Shown: positions 34,136 to 43,182 of the stretch, piece by piece
Layout of the letters: each line of letters begins with the position of its first letter
How positions within the stretch are numbered: the first letter of the stretch is position 1
Assembly (NCBI GenBank): GCA_947448725.1
Contig: CANFOM010000009.1
Span: forward strand, 1-64,000
DNA length: 64,000 nt
Source: Bacteroidota bacterium
Lineage (GTDB): Bacteria > Bacteroidota > Bacteroidia > Chitinophagales > Chitinophagaceae
Reading direction: 5' to 3'
The notes under the pieces: generated by a model
Told to the model about the DNA's origin: nothing
Databases searched by the model: none
What the model saw: the letters and a program-made list of their open reading frames with translations, nothing else
Program-made: the position numbers and the translations under genes

Positions 34136-35473
34136 ATGAAATACCTATTTTCTTTACTCCTATTTTGCGGGGCTATAAGCCTTCAAGCGCAAGAACCCGC
34201 ACAATGGGATTTAAAATCCTGTGTTGAATATGCCATTCAGCACAATATTTCCGTTCAACAAGCAGATGTATCTGCCCGACTAGCAAAATTGCAGGCTCAA
34301 TTAGCCAATTCTAATCGTTTGCCTACCATTAATGGTTCAACAGGAATGGGAATGAGATTTGGTAGATCTATTGATCCTACTACGAATGGGTTTTCTAGCA
34401 CTCAGTTTTTATACAATAATTTTGGTTTAAATGGGGGTGTGCAAATATTTAATGCAGGGAAACTAAAAAACAATGCAGAAGCCACTAGTTTAAGTTGGTA
34501 TGCGAGTGAGGCCGATAAGCTAACCATTGCGAATGATATTTCATTAAATGTAGCGACCTATTATTTACAAATATTATCAGCTATTGAACAATCCGAAATT
34601 GCAAAAATACAAATTCAGCAAACTAGAGAGCAGTTAATAGCCACTGGCAAAAGAGTGGAAGTGGGTTTGTTGCCTGAATTAAATTTGTTAGAATTGGAAA
34701 CCCAATTGGCCAATGACAGCAGTAGTTATATTTCTGCCATTTCTACAGTGCAACAAAGCAAATTAAATATGATGGCTTTATTGAATTTAGATGCAGCTAA
34801 GCCATTTGAAATTATAGCTCAACCAGTAGATCAAATAAAATTACAAGCCTTTGCCGATTTGCAACCTGATTATGTATTTAATTTGGCATCTCAAAATATG
34901 CCCAATGTGAAAGCGGCAACCCTTAGAGTAAGAGCGGCCGAAAAAAACACTTTAGCAGCTAAAGCTGGTTTTTATCCTACATTAAGTTTTGGTTACAATT
35001 TAACTTCTAACTTTTCAAATCAATCAAAAGATTGGGGGACCGTATGGAATGGATGGAATACGCAAGTAAGTAATAATTTTGGACAAAATGTGGGCTTGCA
35101 AATGTCTATCCCACTTTTTAATGGCAATCAATCTAAATTAAATTATCAACAATCAAAGTTGAATTTAAGTAATGTAATGCTTCAGGCAGATAACACCCAT
35201 CTTAAATTAAAGCAGGATATTTATTCTTCTTATACCAATGCGATTGTGGCCTACAATAAATTGAACGCTGCTCAAAAAGCGTTAAACTCTTCCGAAAAAA
35301 CCTATCAATTCGCTACTAAGCGTTATGATTTAGGTTTATTGGGCACCATAGAATTATTGAACAATCAAAATAATTATTTAAAAGCTAAAGTCAATTTTAA
35401 AACGGCTCAATATGAGTATGTATTTAGAATTAAACTTTTAGAATTTTATAAAGGAGAAGCATTAACATTATAG
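34136..35473 (+). CDS. TolC-like outer-membrane efflux protein
   Basis: 445 residues. Signal peptide (1-~19, LQAQ), then the outer-membrane-factor fold with its internal duplication: WDLKSCVEYAIQHNISVQQA (about 24-43) begins the first half. Helical stretches with repeated Q/N/A and the strand motif GVQIFNAGKLKN / MSIPLFNGNQSKLNYQ mark the two OEP repeats. It would form the outer-membrane duct of a tripartite exporter. The membrane-fusion gene follows 19 bases downstream. Confidence 0.9.
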   Translation: MKYLFSLLLFCGAISLQAQEPAQWDLKSCVEYAIQHNISVQQADVSARLAKLQAQLANSNRLPTINGSTGMGMRFGRSIDPTTNGFSSTQFLYNNFGLNGGVQIFNAGKLKNNAEATSLSWYASEADKLTIANDISLNVATYYLQILSAIEQSEIAKIQIQQTREQLIATGKRVEVGLLPELNLLELETQLANDSSSYISAISTVQQSKLNMMALLNLDAAKPFEIIAQPVDQIKLQAFADLQPDYVFNLASQNMPNVKAATLRVRAAEKNTLAAKAGFYPTLSFGYNLTSNFSNQSKDWGTVWNGWNTQVSNNFGQNVGLQMSIPLFNGNQSKLNYQQSKLNLSNVMLQADNTHLKLKQDIYSSYTNAIVAYNKLNAAQKALNSSEKTYQFATKRYDLGLLGTIELLNNQNNYLKAKVNFKTAQYEYVFRIKLLEFYKGEALTL

Positions 35474-35492
35474 TAGCATTAAATAAATCAAA

Positions 35493-36845
35493 ATGAATAA
35501 GAAATTAATTTGGATATCGGTAGGATTAGTGGCAGTCATTGCACTATTGATCGGCTTAAAGAAAGCCGGTGTTATTGGTAAGGAAGAAGGGTTGGAAGTA
35601 ACTTCTGAAAAAGTACAGTTAAGAACCATTACCGAATCGGTGAATGCTAGCGGAAAAGTATATCCAGAAGTAGAAGTTAAAGTGAGTCCAGATATTTCTG
35701 GCGAAATTATAAACTTATACGTGGAAGAAGGTGACAAGGTAACCAAAGGTCAAGTGTTGGCTAGAATTTATGCTGATATTTATTCTTCTCAAAGAGATCA
35801 AATAACCGCTAACGTAAATCAAGTAAAAGCGCAATACGAAAATGTAAAAGCAGCTTTAAGTGGAATTAAAACTAGTTACGAAAATACAAAAGCAAGTTAC
35901 GAGCGTTACAAAAAATTGTTTGCTGATAAAATTGTTTCTAGATCTGAATTTGAACAAACCGAACAGGCCTATCGTTCTGCTGAATCGGCTTTCAATTCTG
36001 CTAAAGAAACTATTAAAAGTGGAGAAGCGCAAATTCAAGGTGCGAATGCACAATTGGCCAGAGCTGAAAAAGATTTATCCAGAACAATTATCACTTGTCC
36101 TATGGATGGTATTGTGAGTTTAATGAATGTGAAGAAAGGTGAGAGAGTGGTAGGTACTGCACAAATGACCGGTACGGAGATGTTGCGTGTAGCCGATATG
36201 AAAAGTATAGAAGTGAGAGTAGATGTAGGAGAAAATGATATTACAAAAGTTAAAATAGGAGACACTGCTTTAGTAGAGGTAGATGCTTACAATAATAGAA
36301 AATTTAAAGGAGTGGTGTATAAAATTGCCAATCCAATTACTTCTACAGCTACAGGTGCGGCTGCTACGACTGAAGTAGCCAATTACAAAGTACATATCAG
36401 ATTGCTCCCAGAAGGCTATATCGATTTAGTAAAGGATAATAATATATTTCCATTTAGACCAGGCATGACTGCAAGTGCAGACATACAAACCAAATCAAAA
36501 GCGAACGTAATTACGGTCCCATTAAATGCAGTAACCACTAGAGACAAAGATGGACAAGGGAAAGACACAAAAGTATCTAGTACTAAAACAGATGACAAAG
36601 CGGCTCCTAAAACCGCAACTGGTGATGATTTAACGGAAGTAGTATTTGTTTTACAAAAAGACAATAAGGTAAAAATGGTTAAAGTGAAAACTGATATCCA
36701 AGACTTAAATTATATAGAAATAGTAGGACTAAAAGTTGGAGAAGAAGTTATTACAGGGCCTTACAGTACGGTGAGTAAAACTTTGAAAGAAGGAGATTTA
36801 GTTAAAATCGTTTCTAAGGAGAAGCTTTTTGAAGAGAAAAAATAA
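35493..36845 (+). CDS. Membrane-fusion (HlyD/MacA-type) efflux adaptor
   Basis: 450 residues with an N-terminal membrane anchor (about 4-22). A lipoyl-like half (VKVSPDISGEIINLYVEEGD, about 62-81), a long coiled coil (about 95-195), and the second lipoyl half IITCPMDGIVSLMNVKKGER lead to a beta-barrel domain. A charged Lys/Asp/Thr linker (about 350-380) interrupts the C-terminal membrane-proximal part. It joins an inner-membrane pump to TolC, but no pump gene follows: a terminator and gpsA come next. The pump is presumably encoded elsewhere. Confidence 0.9.
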   Translation: MNKKLIWISVGLVAVIALLIGLKKAGVIGKEEGLEVTSEKVQLRTITESVNASGKVYPEVEVKVSPDISGEIINLYVEEGDKVTKGQVLARIYADIYSSQRDQITANVNQVKAQYENVKAALSGIKTSYENTKASYERYKKLFADKIVSRSEFEQTEQAYRSAESAFNSAKETIKSGEAQIQGANAQLARAEKDLSRTIITCPMDGIVSLMNVKKGERVVGTAQMTGTEMLRVADMKSIEVRVDVGENDITKVKIGDTALVEVDAYNNRKFKGVVYKIANPITSTATGAAATTEVANYKVHIRLLPEGYIDLVKDNNIFPFRPGMTASADIQTKSKANVITVPLNAVTTRDKDGQGKDTKVSSTKTDDKAAPKTATGDDLTEVVFVLQKDNKVKMVKVKTDIQDLNYIEIVGLKVGEEVITGPYSTVSKTLKEGDLVKIVSKEKLFEEKK

Positions 36846-36862
36846 AAGTTAGTTACTTATAT

Positions 36863-36898
36863 AAAAAGGGGTGCATTTTAATAATGCACCCCTTTTTT
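36863..36898 (+). terminator. Rho-independent terminator of the efflux operon
   Basis: A long perfect stem, AAAAAGGGGTGCATT (36863-36877) with AATGCACCCC plus T run (36883-36898), loop of five bases. It lies 18 bases after the adaptor stop codon and insulates gpsA. Confidence 0.85.
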
Positions 36899-36909
36899 GT
36901 TGAGTTTCG

Positions 36910-36917
36910 TATGTTTG
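36910..36917 (+). promoter_or_regulatory. -7 promoter element of gpsA, 4 nt before the ATG
   Basis: TATGTTTG matches TAnnTTTG exactly and is followed by TGCT and the ATG. Transcription would begin at the start codon, giving a leaderless mRNA. Confidence 0.55.
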
Positions 36918-36921
36918 TGCT

Positions 36922-37929
36922 ATGGAAGCGAAAAAAGTGGGCATAATAGGCAGTGGTAGTTGGGCTACAGCCATTGCTAAAATTATTACAGATAACCATC
37001 ATTCTATCAATTGGTGGGTAAGGCAACCTGCTAATATTGATTATTTTAATAAGCGACACCATAATCCACATTATCTTAGGAATACCTATTTCGATGTTTC
37101 AAAAATTAATTTCTTTTCTGAAATAAAGCAAGTGATCGAGCAATCTGATATACTTGTTATTGCGGTTCCTTCTATTCATATAGAAGCTTCTCTAAATGGC
37201 GTTGATGCCGATTTGTTAAAAGGCAAACAAATTGTTTCTGCTGTAAAAGGAGTGCTACCTAAACACAATGTTCTACTACATGAATATTTATACAAAGCCT
37301 TTAATTTTCCTTTAGCGCAATATTTTACTTTACTGGGGCCAAGTCATGCCGAAGAAGTGGCAGCAGAGCAATTATCTTATTTAACTTTTTCAGGTCTTGA
37401 CTTAAAGGCTACTGAATTAATTGCAAAATATTTTGAAACCGAATACATCAATACAAGAGTCAACAACGATGTCATAGGCGTGCAATATGCGGGAGTAGCA
37501 AAAAATATTTATGCATTGGGCGCGGGTATTGCGCATGGATTGGAATACGGAGACAATTTTTTAAGCGTTTTTATTGCCAATGCTGCCAACGAAATGCAAC
37601 AATTGCTAAAGTCCATCATGCCTCAAGAAAATAGTAAAGCAGTTAATTATGATTCTTCGGTGTATTTAGGTGATTTATTAGTGACCTGTTATTCCTTACA
37701 TAGCAGAAACAGAACCTTTGGAAATATGATTGGGAAAGGCTATTCGGTTCGTGCTGCCGAATTAGAATTGAATATGGTGGCCGAAGGGTACAATGCCAGC
37801 AAATGTATTGTTGCTATCAATGAAAAAAATAAAATTTCCTTACCTATTATAACAGCTATCTACGAAATTTTATGGGAAGGCCATGATCCAGCAGCAGCGT
37901 TTAAGCAAATTGAAAGTATACTAGTCTAA
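36922..37929 (+). CDS. gpsA: NAD(P)H-dependent glycerol-3-phosphate dehydrogenase
   Basis: 335 residues, cytosolic. It converts dihydroxyacetone phosphate to sn-glycerol 3-phosphate for phospholipid synthesis. N-terminal Rossmann motif GSGSWATA (10-17; most family members have GSWGTA), the family segment LGPSHAEEV, the catalytic-lysine region QYAGVAKNIYALGAGIAHGL, and the C-terminal DLLVTCYSLHSRNRTFG with the arginine that binds phosphate. It begins between a terminator and a box that would give a leaderless mRNA, so it is probably monocistronic. It converges with hemW. Confidence 0.95.
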   Translation: MEAKKVGIIGSGSWATAIAKIITDNHHSINWWVRQPANIDYFNKRHHNPHYLRNTYFDVSKINFFSEIKQVIEQSDILVIAVPSIHIEASLNGVDADLLKGKQIVSAVKGVLPKHNVLLHEYLYKAFNFPLAQYFTLLGPSHAEEVAAEQLSYLTFSGLDLKATELIAKYFETEYINTRVNNDVIGVQYAGVAKNIYALGAGIAHGLEYGDNFLSVFIANAANEMQQLLKSIMPQENSKAVNYDSSVYLGDLLVTCYSLHSRNRTFGNMIGKGYSVRAAELELNMVAEGYNASKCIVAINEKNKISLPIITAIYEILWEGHDPAAAFKQIESILV

Positions 37930-37940
37930 TAAATAGTAGG

Positions 37941-39080
37941 TTAATTTATTTTAGCTTCCATCCAAAAAAAATCGCTCGCAATTCCATCTGCAAAGAATTT
38001 TGCTTCTTTGGTTAAGCAATAACCCATCGCTGTTTTTTGAACTTGTTGTTTAAGTTCAAAATTCGTTGCGATTATTTTTACATGTGCTTCAAATTTTTCT
38101 CCAAATTGAGTTTTAATCTTATCCAATGAAAACCCTTCCATTTGTCTCAAAGAAATCATCATGTATTCGTTGAACCTAGTTACGGTCTCTAAGGTTTCTA
38201 GTTCAAAAGGGACGGTATTGTTTTTGATGGATTGGAAATACAATTGGTTATTGGCAATATTCCATTGTCTTGAATGAATATTATAAGAGTGTGCGGCAGG
38301 GCCTAAACCTAAATAAGGAATTCCATTCCAATAATTACTATTGTGCTTACTTCTGCAATTGGGTTTAGAAAAATTTGAAATTTCATAATGTTCCCAACCT
38401 GCATTATCGAGTGTTTCTACAATCAATTCAAATTGTCTTGCTTGTTGGGCCGTATCCACATCTTGTAAACTCTTTTTTTGAATCATCTTATGCAAGGCTG
38501 TTTTTTCTTCGACTGTTAAAGCGTAACAAGAGATATGTGGAATGCCATATTTTAATAAAATTTGTAAGTCTTCGGCTAGGTCTTGATCACTTAATTGTGG
38601 GGTCCCGTAGATTAAATCGGCACTGATATTGCTAAAGCCGGCTGCTTTTGCATTGGCAATAGCTTGATGTGCTTGCTGAACGTTATGGGCGCGATTCATC
38701 CAGGCTAAAGAATGTGGTTGAAAACTTTGTATGCCAATACTTAAACGGTTAATACCCAACTCCAACCAATCCTGCGCTTGATTAGCTGTTAAATCATCTG
38801 GGTTTGCTTCCAATGTAAATTCTAAGTCATGGGACAAGTCAAAGGTATTCTTGATTGTGCTAAAAATGGATCGAAGTGCATCTTTACTTAAAAGGGATGG
38901 GGTACCGCCGCCAAAATACAAGGTTTCTATTTTTCCGTTCAAGTATTTATGTTGAAGCTCTATTTCTTTCAGCAGGGATTCTGTAAATTCATGGAGGTAC
39001 TTGGTTTGCGTAGAAAAATGAAAATTACAATAATGGCAGGCCTTTTTGCAAAATGGGATATGTATATAAATGCCTGACAT
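37941..39080 (-). CDS. hemW: HemW-type radical SAM protein
   Basis: 379 residues. The radical-SAM cluster ligands are Cys11, Cys15 and Cys18 in IHIPFCKKACHYCNFHF. The phenylalanine after the third cysteine (CNF rather than CxC) points to HemW, a haem chaperone, rather than the HemN coproporphyrinogen dehydrogenase. Other motifs: YFGGGTPSLLS (about 56-66), the SIGIQSFQPHSL segment, and the C-terminal HemN-like domain with NYWNGIPYLGLGPAAHSY. It diverges from a DUF4271 and uroporphyrinogen-III synthase pair. Confidence 0.92.
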   Translation of the reverse strand: MSGIYIHIPFCKKACHYCNFHFSTQTKYLHEFTESLLKEIELQHKYLNGKIETLYFGGGTPSLLSKDALRSIFSTIKNTFDLSHDLEFTLEANPDDLTANQAQDWLELGINRLSIGIQSFQPHSLAWMNRAHNVQQAHQAIANAKAAGFSNISADLIYGTPQLSDQDLAEDLQILLKYGIPHISCYALTVEEKTALHKMIQKKSLQDVDTAQQARQFELIVETLDNAGWEHYEISNFSKPNCRSKHNSNYWNGIPYLGLGPAAHSYNIHSRQWNIANNQLYFQSIKNNTVPFELETLETVTRFNEYMMISLRQMEGFSLDKIKTQFGEKFEAHVKIIATNFELKQQVQKTAMGYCLTKEAKFFADGIASDFFWMEAKIN

Positions 39081-39096
39081 AGTATGTATTGGTGAA

Positions 39097-39104
39097 CAAA
39101 GCTA
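39097..39104 (-). promoter_or_regulatory. -7 promoter element of hemW
   Basis: TAGCTTTG on the minus strand matches TAnnTTTG exactly, 16 bases before the hemW ATG. It is one of two divergent boxes in the 70-base gap. Confidence 0.5.
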
Positions 39105-39136
39105 GTTATTAGTTACTAATTCTGCATTAGGATACT

Positions 39137-39144
39137 TATTTTTG
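39137..39144 (+). promoter_or_regulatory. -7 promoter element of the DUF4271 gene, 6 nt before the ATG
   Basis: TATTTTTG matches TAnnTTTG exactly and is followed by TGCTAG and the ATG at 39151, again leaving room for almost no leader. Confidence 0.5.
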
Positions 39145-39150
39145 TGCTAG

Positions 39151-40167
39151 ATGTGGACAATACTAAAAAAAGGAACCTGGCTAATTGGGGCATTGCTCTT
39201 TTTGAGTTCATTTGCTCAAAAAGACAAAACTGTATTGAATCAGGATACAACAACTCAATTAGCGGATAGTCTAGTTAAAAAAGATACCCTGCTAATTAAG
39301 TATATCCCTGTAGTTCCTAAATCTTTTCAACTTTCTGATGCTTGGTTTATTCAATCCAATCATGATTTAAAACTAGATTCTACTTACAATAGTTTAAAAG
39401 ATTATCGAGATTATTTCAGTAATCATAAGAAAGCTTTTCAATTGTATTTTAAAAATGCATTAATCAATAATGACAATCAAGTTATCTATAAAATTGAACA
39501 AAGATTTTCTTTGCCTGACAAAGATTTCTTGTTTTATTTAATTGTGGCCATTCTTTTATTGTATGGGTTTATTAATACCATTTATCCGCAATATTTTCCT
39601 AAATTATTTAGTCAATTTAATCAATCAACCACTAGGATGATGCAAAATAGAGATCAGCTTTTGCAAAATAGCTTTGCATCCTTAACGTTAAATGTTTGTT
39701 TTATTTTAAGTTTTTCATTGATGGCTTCTTTGCTTATTTTTAATAATCACTTACTTCCTATTTCTTTTTGGCAAGGCTATTTATATATCGCCCTTTTTTT
39801 TACAAGCTTATATCTTGGCAAATACATTTGTCTTGAAATGGCAGGTGCAATTTTTAATACAAGGGAGTTGGTAAAATCCTACGTTTTTGTAGTTTTTATG
39901 GTCAATAAAGTATTAGGGTTTTTATTGGTCCCATTTGTCTTAATTTTGGCCTTTGCCAAGCCTATGTATTACACTGCGGCCATTTATGGAGCGGCAGGCG
40001 TATCAGTCTTATTGATGCTTTACAGGTATCTATTTTCAATAACATCTGTTAGGAACAAATTACATTTATCGTCTTTTCATTTTTTTCTATACCTTTGTGC
40101 TTTCGAAATATTACCTCTTTTAATTTTGTATAAACTGGTAGTTCAGTATTTTGGCGGGACTTACTAA
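39151..40167 (+). CDS. DUF4271-type membrane protein
   Basis: 338 residues. A possible signal or first helix (10-~22), a ~100-residue extracytoplasmic part, then about six membrane helices from residue 128 (FLFYLIVAILLLYGFINTIY). This matches the Bacteroidetes DUF4271 family, which is commonly encoded just upstream of a uroporphyrinogen-III synthase gene, as here. The function is unknown. The gene order beside hemW and a hemD-like gene suggests a haem-related or merely co-regulated role. Confidence 0.8.
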   Translation: MWTILKKGTWLIGALLFLSSFAQKDKTVLNQDTTTQLADSLVKKDTLLIKYIPVVPKSFQLSDAWFIQSNHDLKLDSTYNSLKDYRDYFSNHKKAFQLYFKNALINNDNQVIYKIEQRFSLPDKDFLFYLIVAILLLYGFINTIYPQYFPKLFSQFNQSTTRMMQNRDQLLQNSFASLTLNVCFILSFSLMASLLIFNNHLLPISFWQGYLYIALFFTSLYLGKYICLEMAGAIFNTRELVKSYVFVVFMVNKVLGFLLVPFVLILAFAKPMYYTAAIYGAAGVSVLLMLYRYLFSITSVRNKLHLSSFHFFLYLCAFEILPLLILYKLVVQYFGGTY

Positions 40168-40193
40168 TTTTAAAAGTGAAAAACGGAAAAGAT

Positions 40194-40985
40194 ATGAGTG
40201 AAGAGAAAAAATCCACAAGCACAAAGGCAGCAAAAAAAATACTTATTTCGCAAGCTCGTCCCGAAAGTGAAAAATCTCCTTATTTCGATTTAGAACGAAA
40301 GCATAAAGTTTCTTTACATTTTCATCCGTTGATTGAATTGATAGCTATTCCTTCCAAAGACTTTAGAAAAAATAAAATAGACATAGCTGCATTTTCTGCT
40401 GTTATTTTTACAAGTAAGCATGCCATCGACCACTTTTTTAGAACCTGTGATGAGTTAAAACTGAGTATAAGTCAGGATACTAAATATTTTTGCGTAACCG
40501 AGTCGGTGGCCTTATATCTTCAAAAATTTATCATGTACCGAAAGCGTAAAGTATTTTTTGGTGCAGATGGTACTAATAAGAAATTATTTGATGTATTAAA
40601 TAAACACAAAGGCAACGAAAAGTTCCTTTATGTATGTAGCGAAAACCAGCAAGATAATGAGATTGTGAACTGGCTAAAAGATCACGAATGTGAATTTGAT
40701 CTTGGCTATATGTACCGAACTGAATTTAGTGATATAAAAAAAGTATTGCTAGAGCATAATTTTGATGTGATTTGTTTATTTACGCCAAGTGGTTTAAAGA
40801 GTTTGCTTCAAAATAAGCCAGACTTTAAACAAAATGGTACTGCCATTGGTGCTTTTGGTTCAAGTACCTGTAAGGCGGTGGAAGACGCAGGCCTTAATTT
40901 ACACATAAAAGTACCTAGCCCTCAAACCCCAAGCATGATTGCTGGCTTGGATCAATTTCTTTCCTCCAATAGTAAAAAGAAATAA
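40194..40985 (+). CDS. hemD: Uroporphyrinogen-III synthase-like protein (HEM4 domain)
   Basis: 263 residues from the ATG at 40194; an in-frame GTG at 40176 would add six residues, but GGAAAAG stands before the ATG. Two Rossmann-like lobes: [19 protein letters not shown] and [16 protein letters not shown] in the first, and [18 protein letters not shown] and [14 protein letters not shown] in the second, then [16 protein letters not shown]. The enzyme cyclises hydroxymethylbilane with inversion of ring D. The family diverges strongly, so the call rests on this motif order and on the DUF4271 neighbour. Confidence 0.8.
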   Translation: MSEEKKSTSTKAAKKILISQARPESEKSPYFDLERKHKVSLHFHPLIELIAIPSKDFRKNKIDIAAFSAVIFTSKHAIDHFFRTCDELKLSISQDTKYFCVTESVALYLQKFIMYRKRKVFFGADGTNKKLFDVLNKHKGNEKFLYVCSENQQDNEIVNWLKDHECEFDLGYMYRTEFSDIKKVLLEHNFDVICLFTPSGLKSLLQNKPDFKQNGTAIGAFGSSTCKAVEDAGLNLHIKVPSPQTPSMIAGLDQFLSSNSKKK

Positions 40986-40999
40986 ATAAATTGCATTCC

Positions 41000-43033
41000 A
41001 TGAATGCAAATCCTCCATTTACCAATAAGCTCATACACGAGAGCAGTCCTTATTTATTACAGCATGCGCATAATCCAGTGGATTGGATGGCTTGGTCTAC
41101 AGAAATTTTCCAATTGGCAGAAAAACAAAACAAACCTATATTATTAAGTATTGGTTATGCTGCCTGTCATTGGTGTCATGTAATGGAAAGGGAAAGTTTT
41201 GAATCGGAAGAAGTAGCTACCTACATGAATTCTCATTTTATCAATGTTAAGGTGGATAGAGAAGAGCGTCCCGATGTGGATCATATATATATGGATGCTT
41301 TACAAGCAATGACAGGCGCTGGTGGATGGCCACTCAATATTTTTTTATTGCCCAATGGGAAGCCATTTTATGGCGGCACTTATTTCCCACCTATTGCTAT
41401 GCAGCAAAGGGCTTCCTGGATGGACGTATTAAAAAGCGTACAAGAAGCTTATACGCATCAACTGGAAAAATTAATTGAGCAATCAGAAAATCTAACCAAT
41501 CATATTGCACAAACAGGCAAGGCTTCCATGAATAATAATATATCCATTGGTAACACAGAGGAGCCACTTGCTACTAAAGAAGAGCTAGCATTAATAGGAA
41601 ATAGAATTTTGCAAAACGCAGATACTCAATGGGGTGGTTTTGGAGCTGCTCCAAAATTTCCACAAACTTTCTCTATTCAAATGTTATTTCGAAACTATTA
41701 TATCAATCATCATGAAGCTTCAATGGTTCATGGTGTAAGATCCTTAGATAAAATGATACAAGGGGGAATTTATGATCATATAGGAGGTGGTTTTTCAAGA
41801 TACAGTACGGATGTGCAATGGCAAGCGCCTCATTTTGAAAAAATGTTGTATGACAATGCCTTGTTGTTAACGGTATTGTCAGAAGCTTATCAAATTACTA
41901 AAAAAGAAAATTATAAAATGGTGATCGAAGACACCATTGATTTTTTAGACAGAGAGCTTGCTAATGAAGCTGGAGGCTATTATGCTGCATTAGATGCAGA
42001 TAGTGAAGGCGTAGAAGGAAAATATTATACCTGGACCTATGAAGAAATAAAAGCGCATATTGATCCTCTTATTGTGCAGGATTTTTGCGCTTATTATCAA
42101 ATTAAAGAGGAAGGAAATTGGGAGCATACTAATATTTTATGGACCCAAAATAATATGGAAGCTGGTAAAACAGCCATTTTTGAAACCGCAAGAAAAAAAT
42201 TATTTACAGAAAGAGCCAAAAAGATAAGACCCGCTCTAGATTTTAAAATTATTTTATCCTGGAATAATTTAATGGTGATAGCACTTTGTAAATGTTATGG
42301 GGCATTGGGGGAGGAAAAATATAAAAATAAAGCCATTGCTACCATGCAATGGTTAGAGTTGAATTTATACAACGAAACAGAGAATTATTTTTATCATACC
42401 AATACGAAAGGGAATAAAAAAGCTTATGCGTTTTTAGAAGATTATGCTACTTTAATTCAAGCTTATATTCAATTACAAATTATAACAGGAGATACTAACT
42501 ATTTAGAGAAAGCAAAAAAATGGGCGGAGTATGTTCAAATTCATTTTTTGGATGAGGAATCCATTTTTTATTATTATACGGCAGGCTATCAAAAAGATAT
42601 TATTATTCGAAAAAAGGAACTGTATGACGGTGCACAGCCAAGTGCCAATGCGGTCATGTGTGCCAATTTATTTTACTTAGGTAACGTTTTTGATCAACCT
42701 AAATGGATATATCAAGCCGAGCAAATGATTGCTCAAATGAAAAAAATGATCCTACAATATCCCAACTCCTATAGCTATTGGGCACAAAGCTTTAGTCAAT
42801 GGGCAGCTGGCTTTAAAGAATTAGTGGCAGTGGGCCCCGAAGCTCCAAAAGTGATTCCATTGGTATTGGCTAAGTTTTTACCCCATCATTTGATCCTTTT
42901 TACCCAGCAGGAAGATGAAAATATTCTTATGACTATTGGGAAGCAAAATACTGATAATCAATACTTTATATGTATGAATAAGACATGTTCTGAGCCAATA
43001 GGGCAACTAAATGAATTTTTAGCAATTATCTAA
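41000..43033 (+). CDS. YyaL/SSP411-type thioredoxin-domain protein (DUF255)
   Basis: 677 residues from the ATG at 41000; a TTG three codons earlier is possible. An N-terminal thioredoxin-like domain opens with [20 protein letters not shown] and contains the redox-type motif CHWCH at 56-60 and [14 protein letters not shown] large (alpha/alpha)6-barrel follows, like that of N-acylglucosamine epimerases (for example [20 protein letters not shown]). The family is widespread but its reaction is not known. Cytosolic. It follows the hemD-like gene by 14 bases. Confidence 0.9.
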   Translation: MNANPPFTNKLIHESSPYLLQHAHNPVDWMAWSTEIFQLAEKQNKPILLSIGYAACHWCHVMERESFESEEVATYMNSHFINVKVDREERPDVDHIYMDALQAMTGAGGWPLNIFLLPNGKPFYGGTYFPPIAMQQRASWMDVLKSVQEAYTHQLEKLIEQSENLTNHIAQTGKASMNNNISIGNTEEPLATKEELALIGNRILQNADTQWGGFGAAPKFPQTFSIQMLFRNYYINHHEASMVHGVRSLDKMIQGGIYDHIGGGFSRYSTDVQWQAPHFEKMLYDNALLLTVLSEAYQITKKENYKMVIEDTIDFLDRELANEAGGYYAALDADSEGVEGKYYTWTYEEIKAHIDPLIVQDFCAYYQIKEEGNWEHTNILWTQNNMEAGKTAIFETARKKLFTERAKKIRPALDFKIILSWNNLMVIALCKCYGALGEEKYKNKAIATMQWLELNLYNETENYFYHTNTKGNKKAYAFLEDYATLIQAYIQLQIITGDTNYLEKAKKWAEYVQIHFLDEESIFYYYTAGYQKDIIIRKKELYDGAQPSANAVMCANLFYLGNVFDQPKWIYQAEQMIAQMKKMILQYPNSYSYWAQSFSQWAAGFKELVAVGPEAPKVIPLVLAKFLPHHLILFTQQEDENILMTIGKQNTDNQYFICMNKTCSEPIGQLNEFLAII

Positions 43034-43182
43034 CAAGTAATGTTTTAATTTGCAAACCTTAATTAAGTGGTGGAAATCAATGCTTTCCGCTTCAAAATCA
43101 GGAAATTTTTTTTATTAAAAAATGTAATTTATTTCCTTTTTTTTCGTTCTAGTTAGCATAGGTGTTAGGTTAAAAAATTGAT
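43034..43182 (+). other. Intergenic region before gldK
   Basis: 149 very AT-rich bases with a weak GGAAA/TTTCC hairpin (about 43075-43091) and runs of T. No exact -7 consensus is present near the gldK start; the gldKLMN promoter is not identifiable by eye. Confidence 0.4.
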
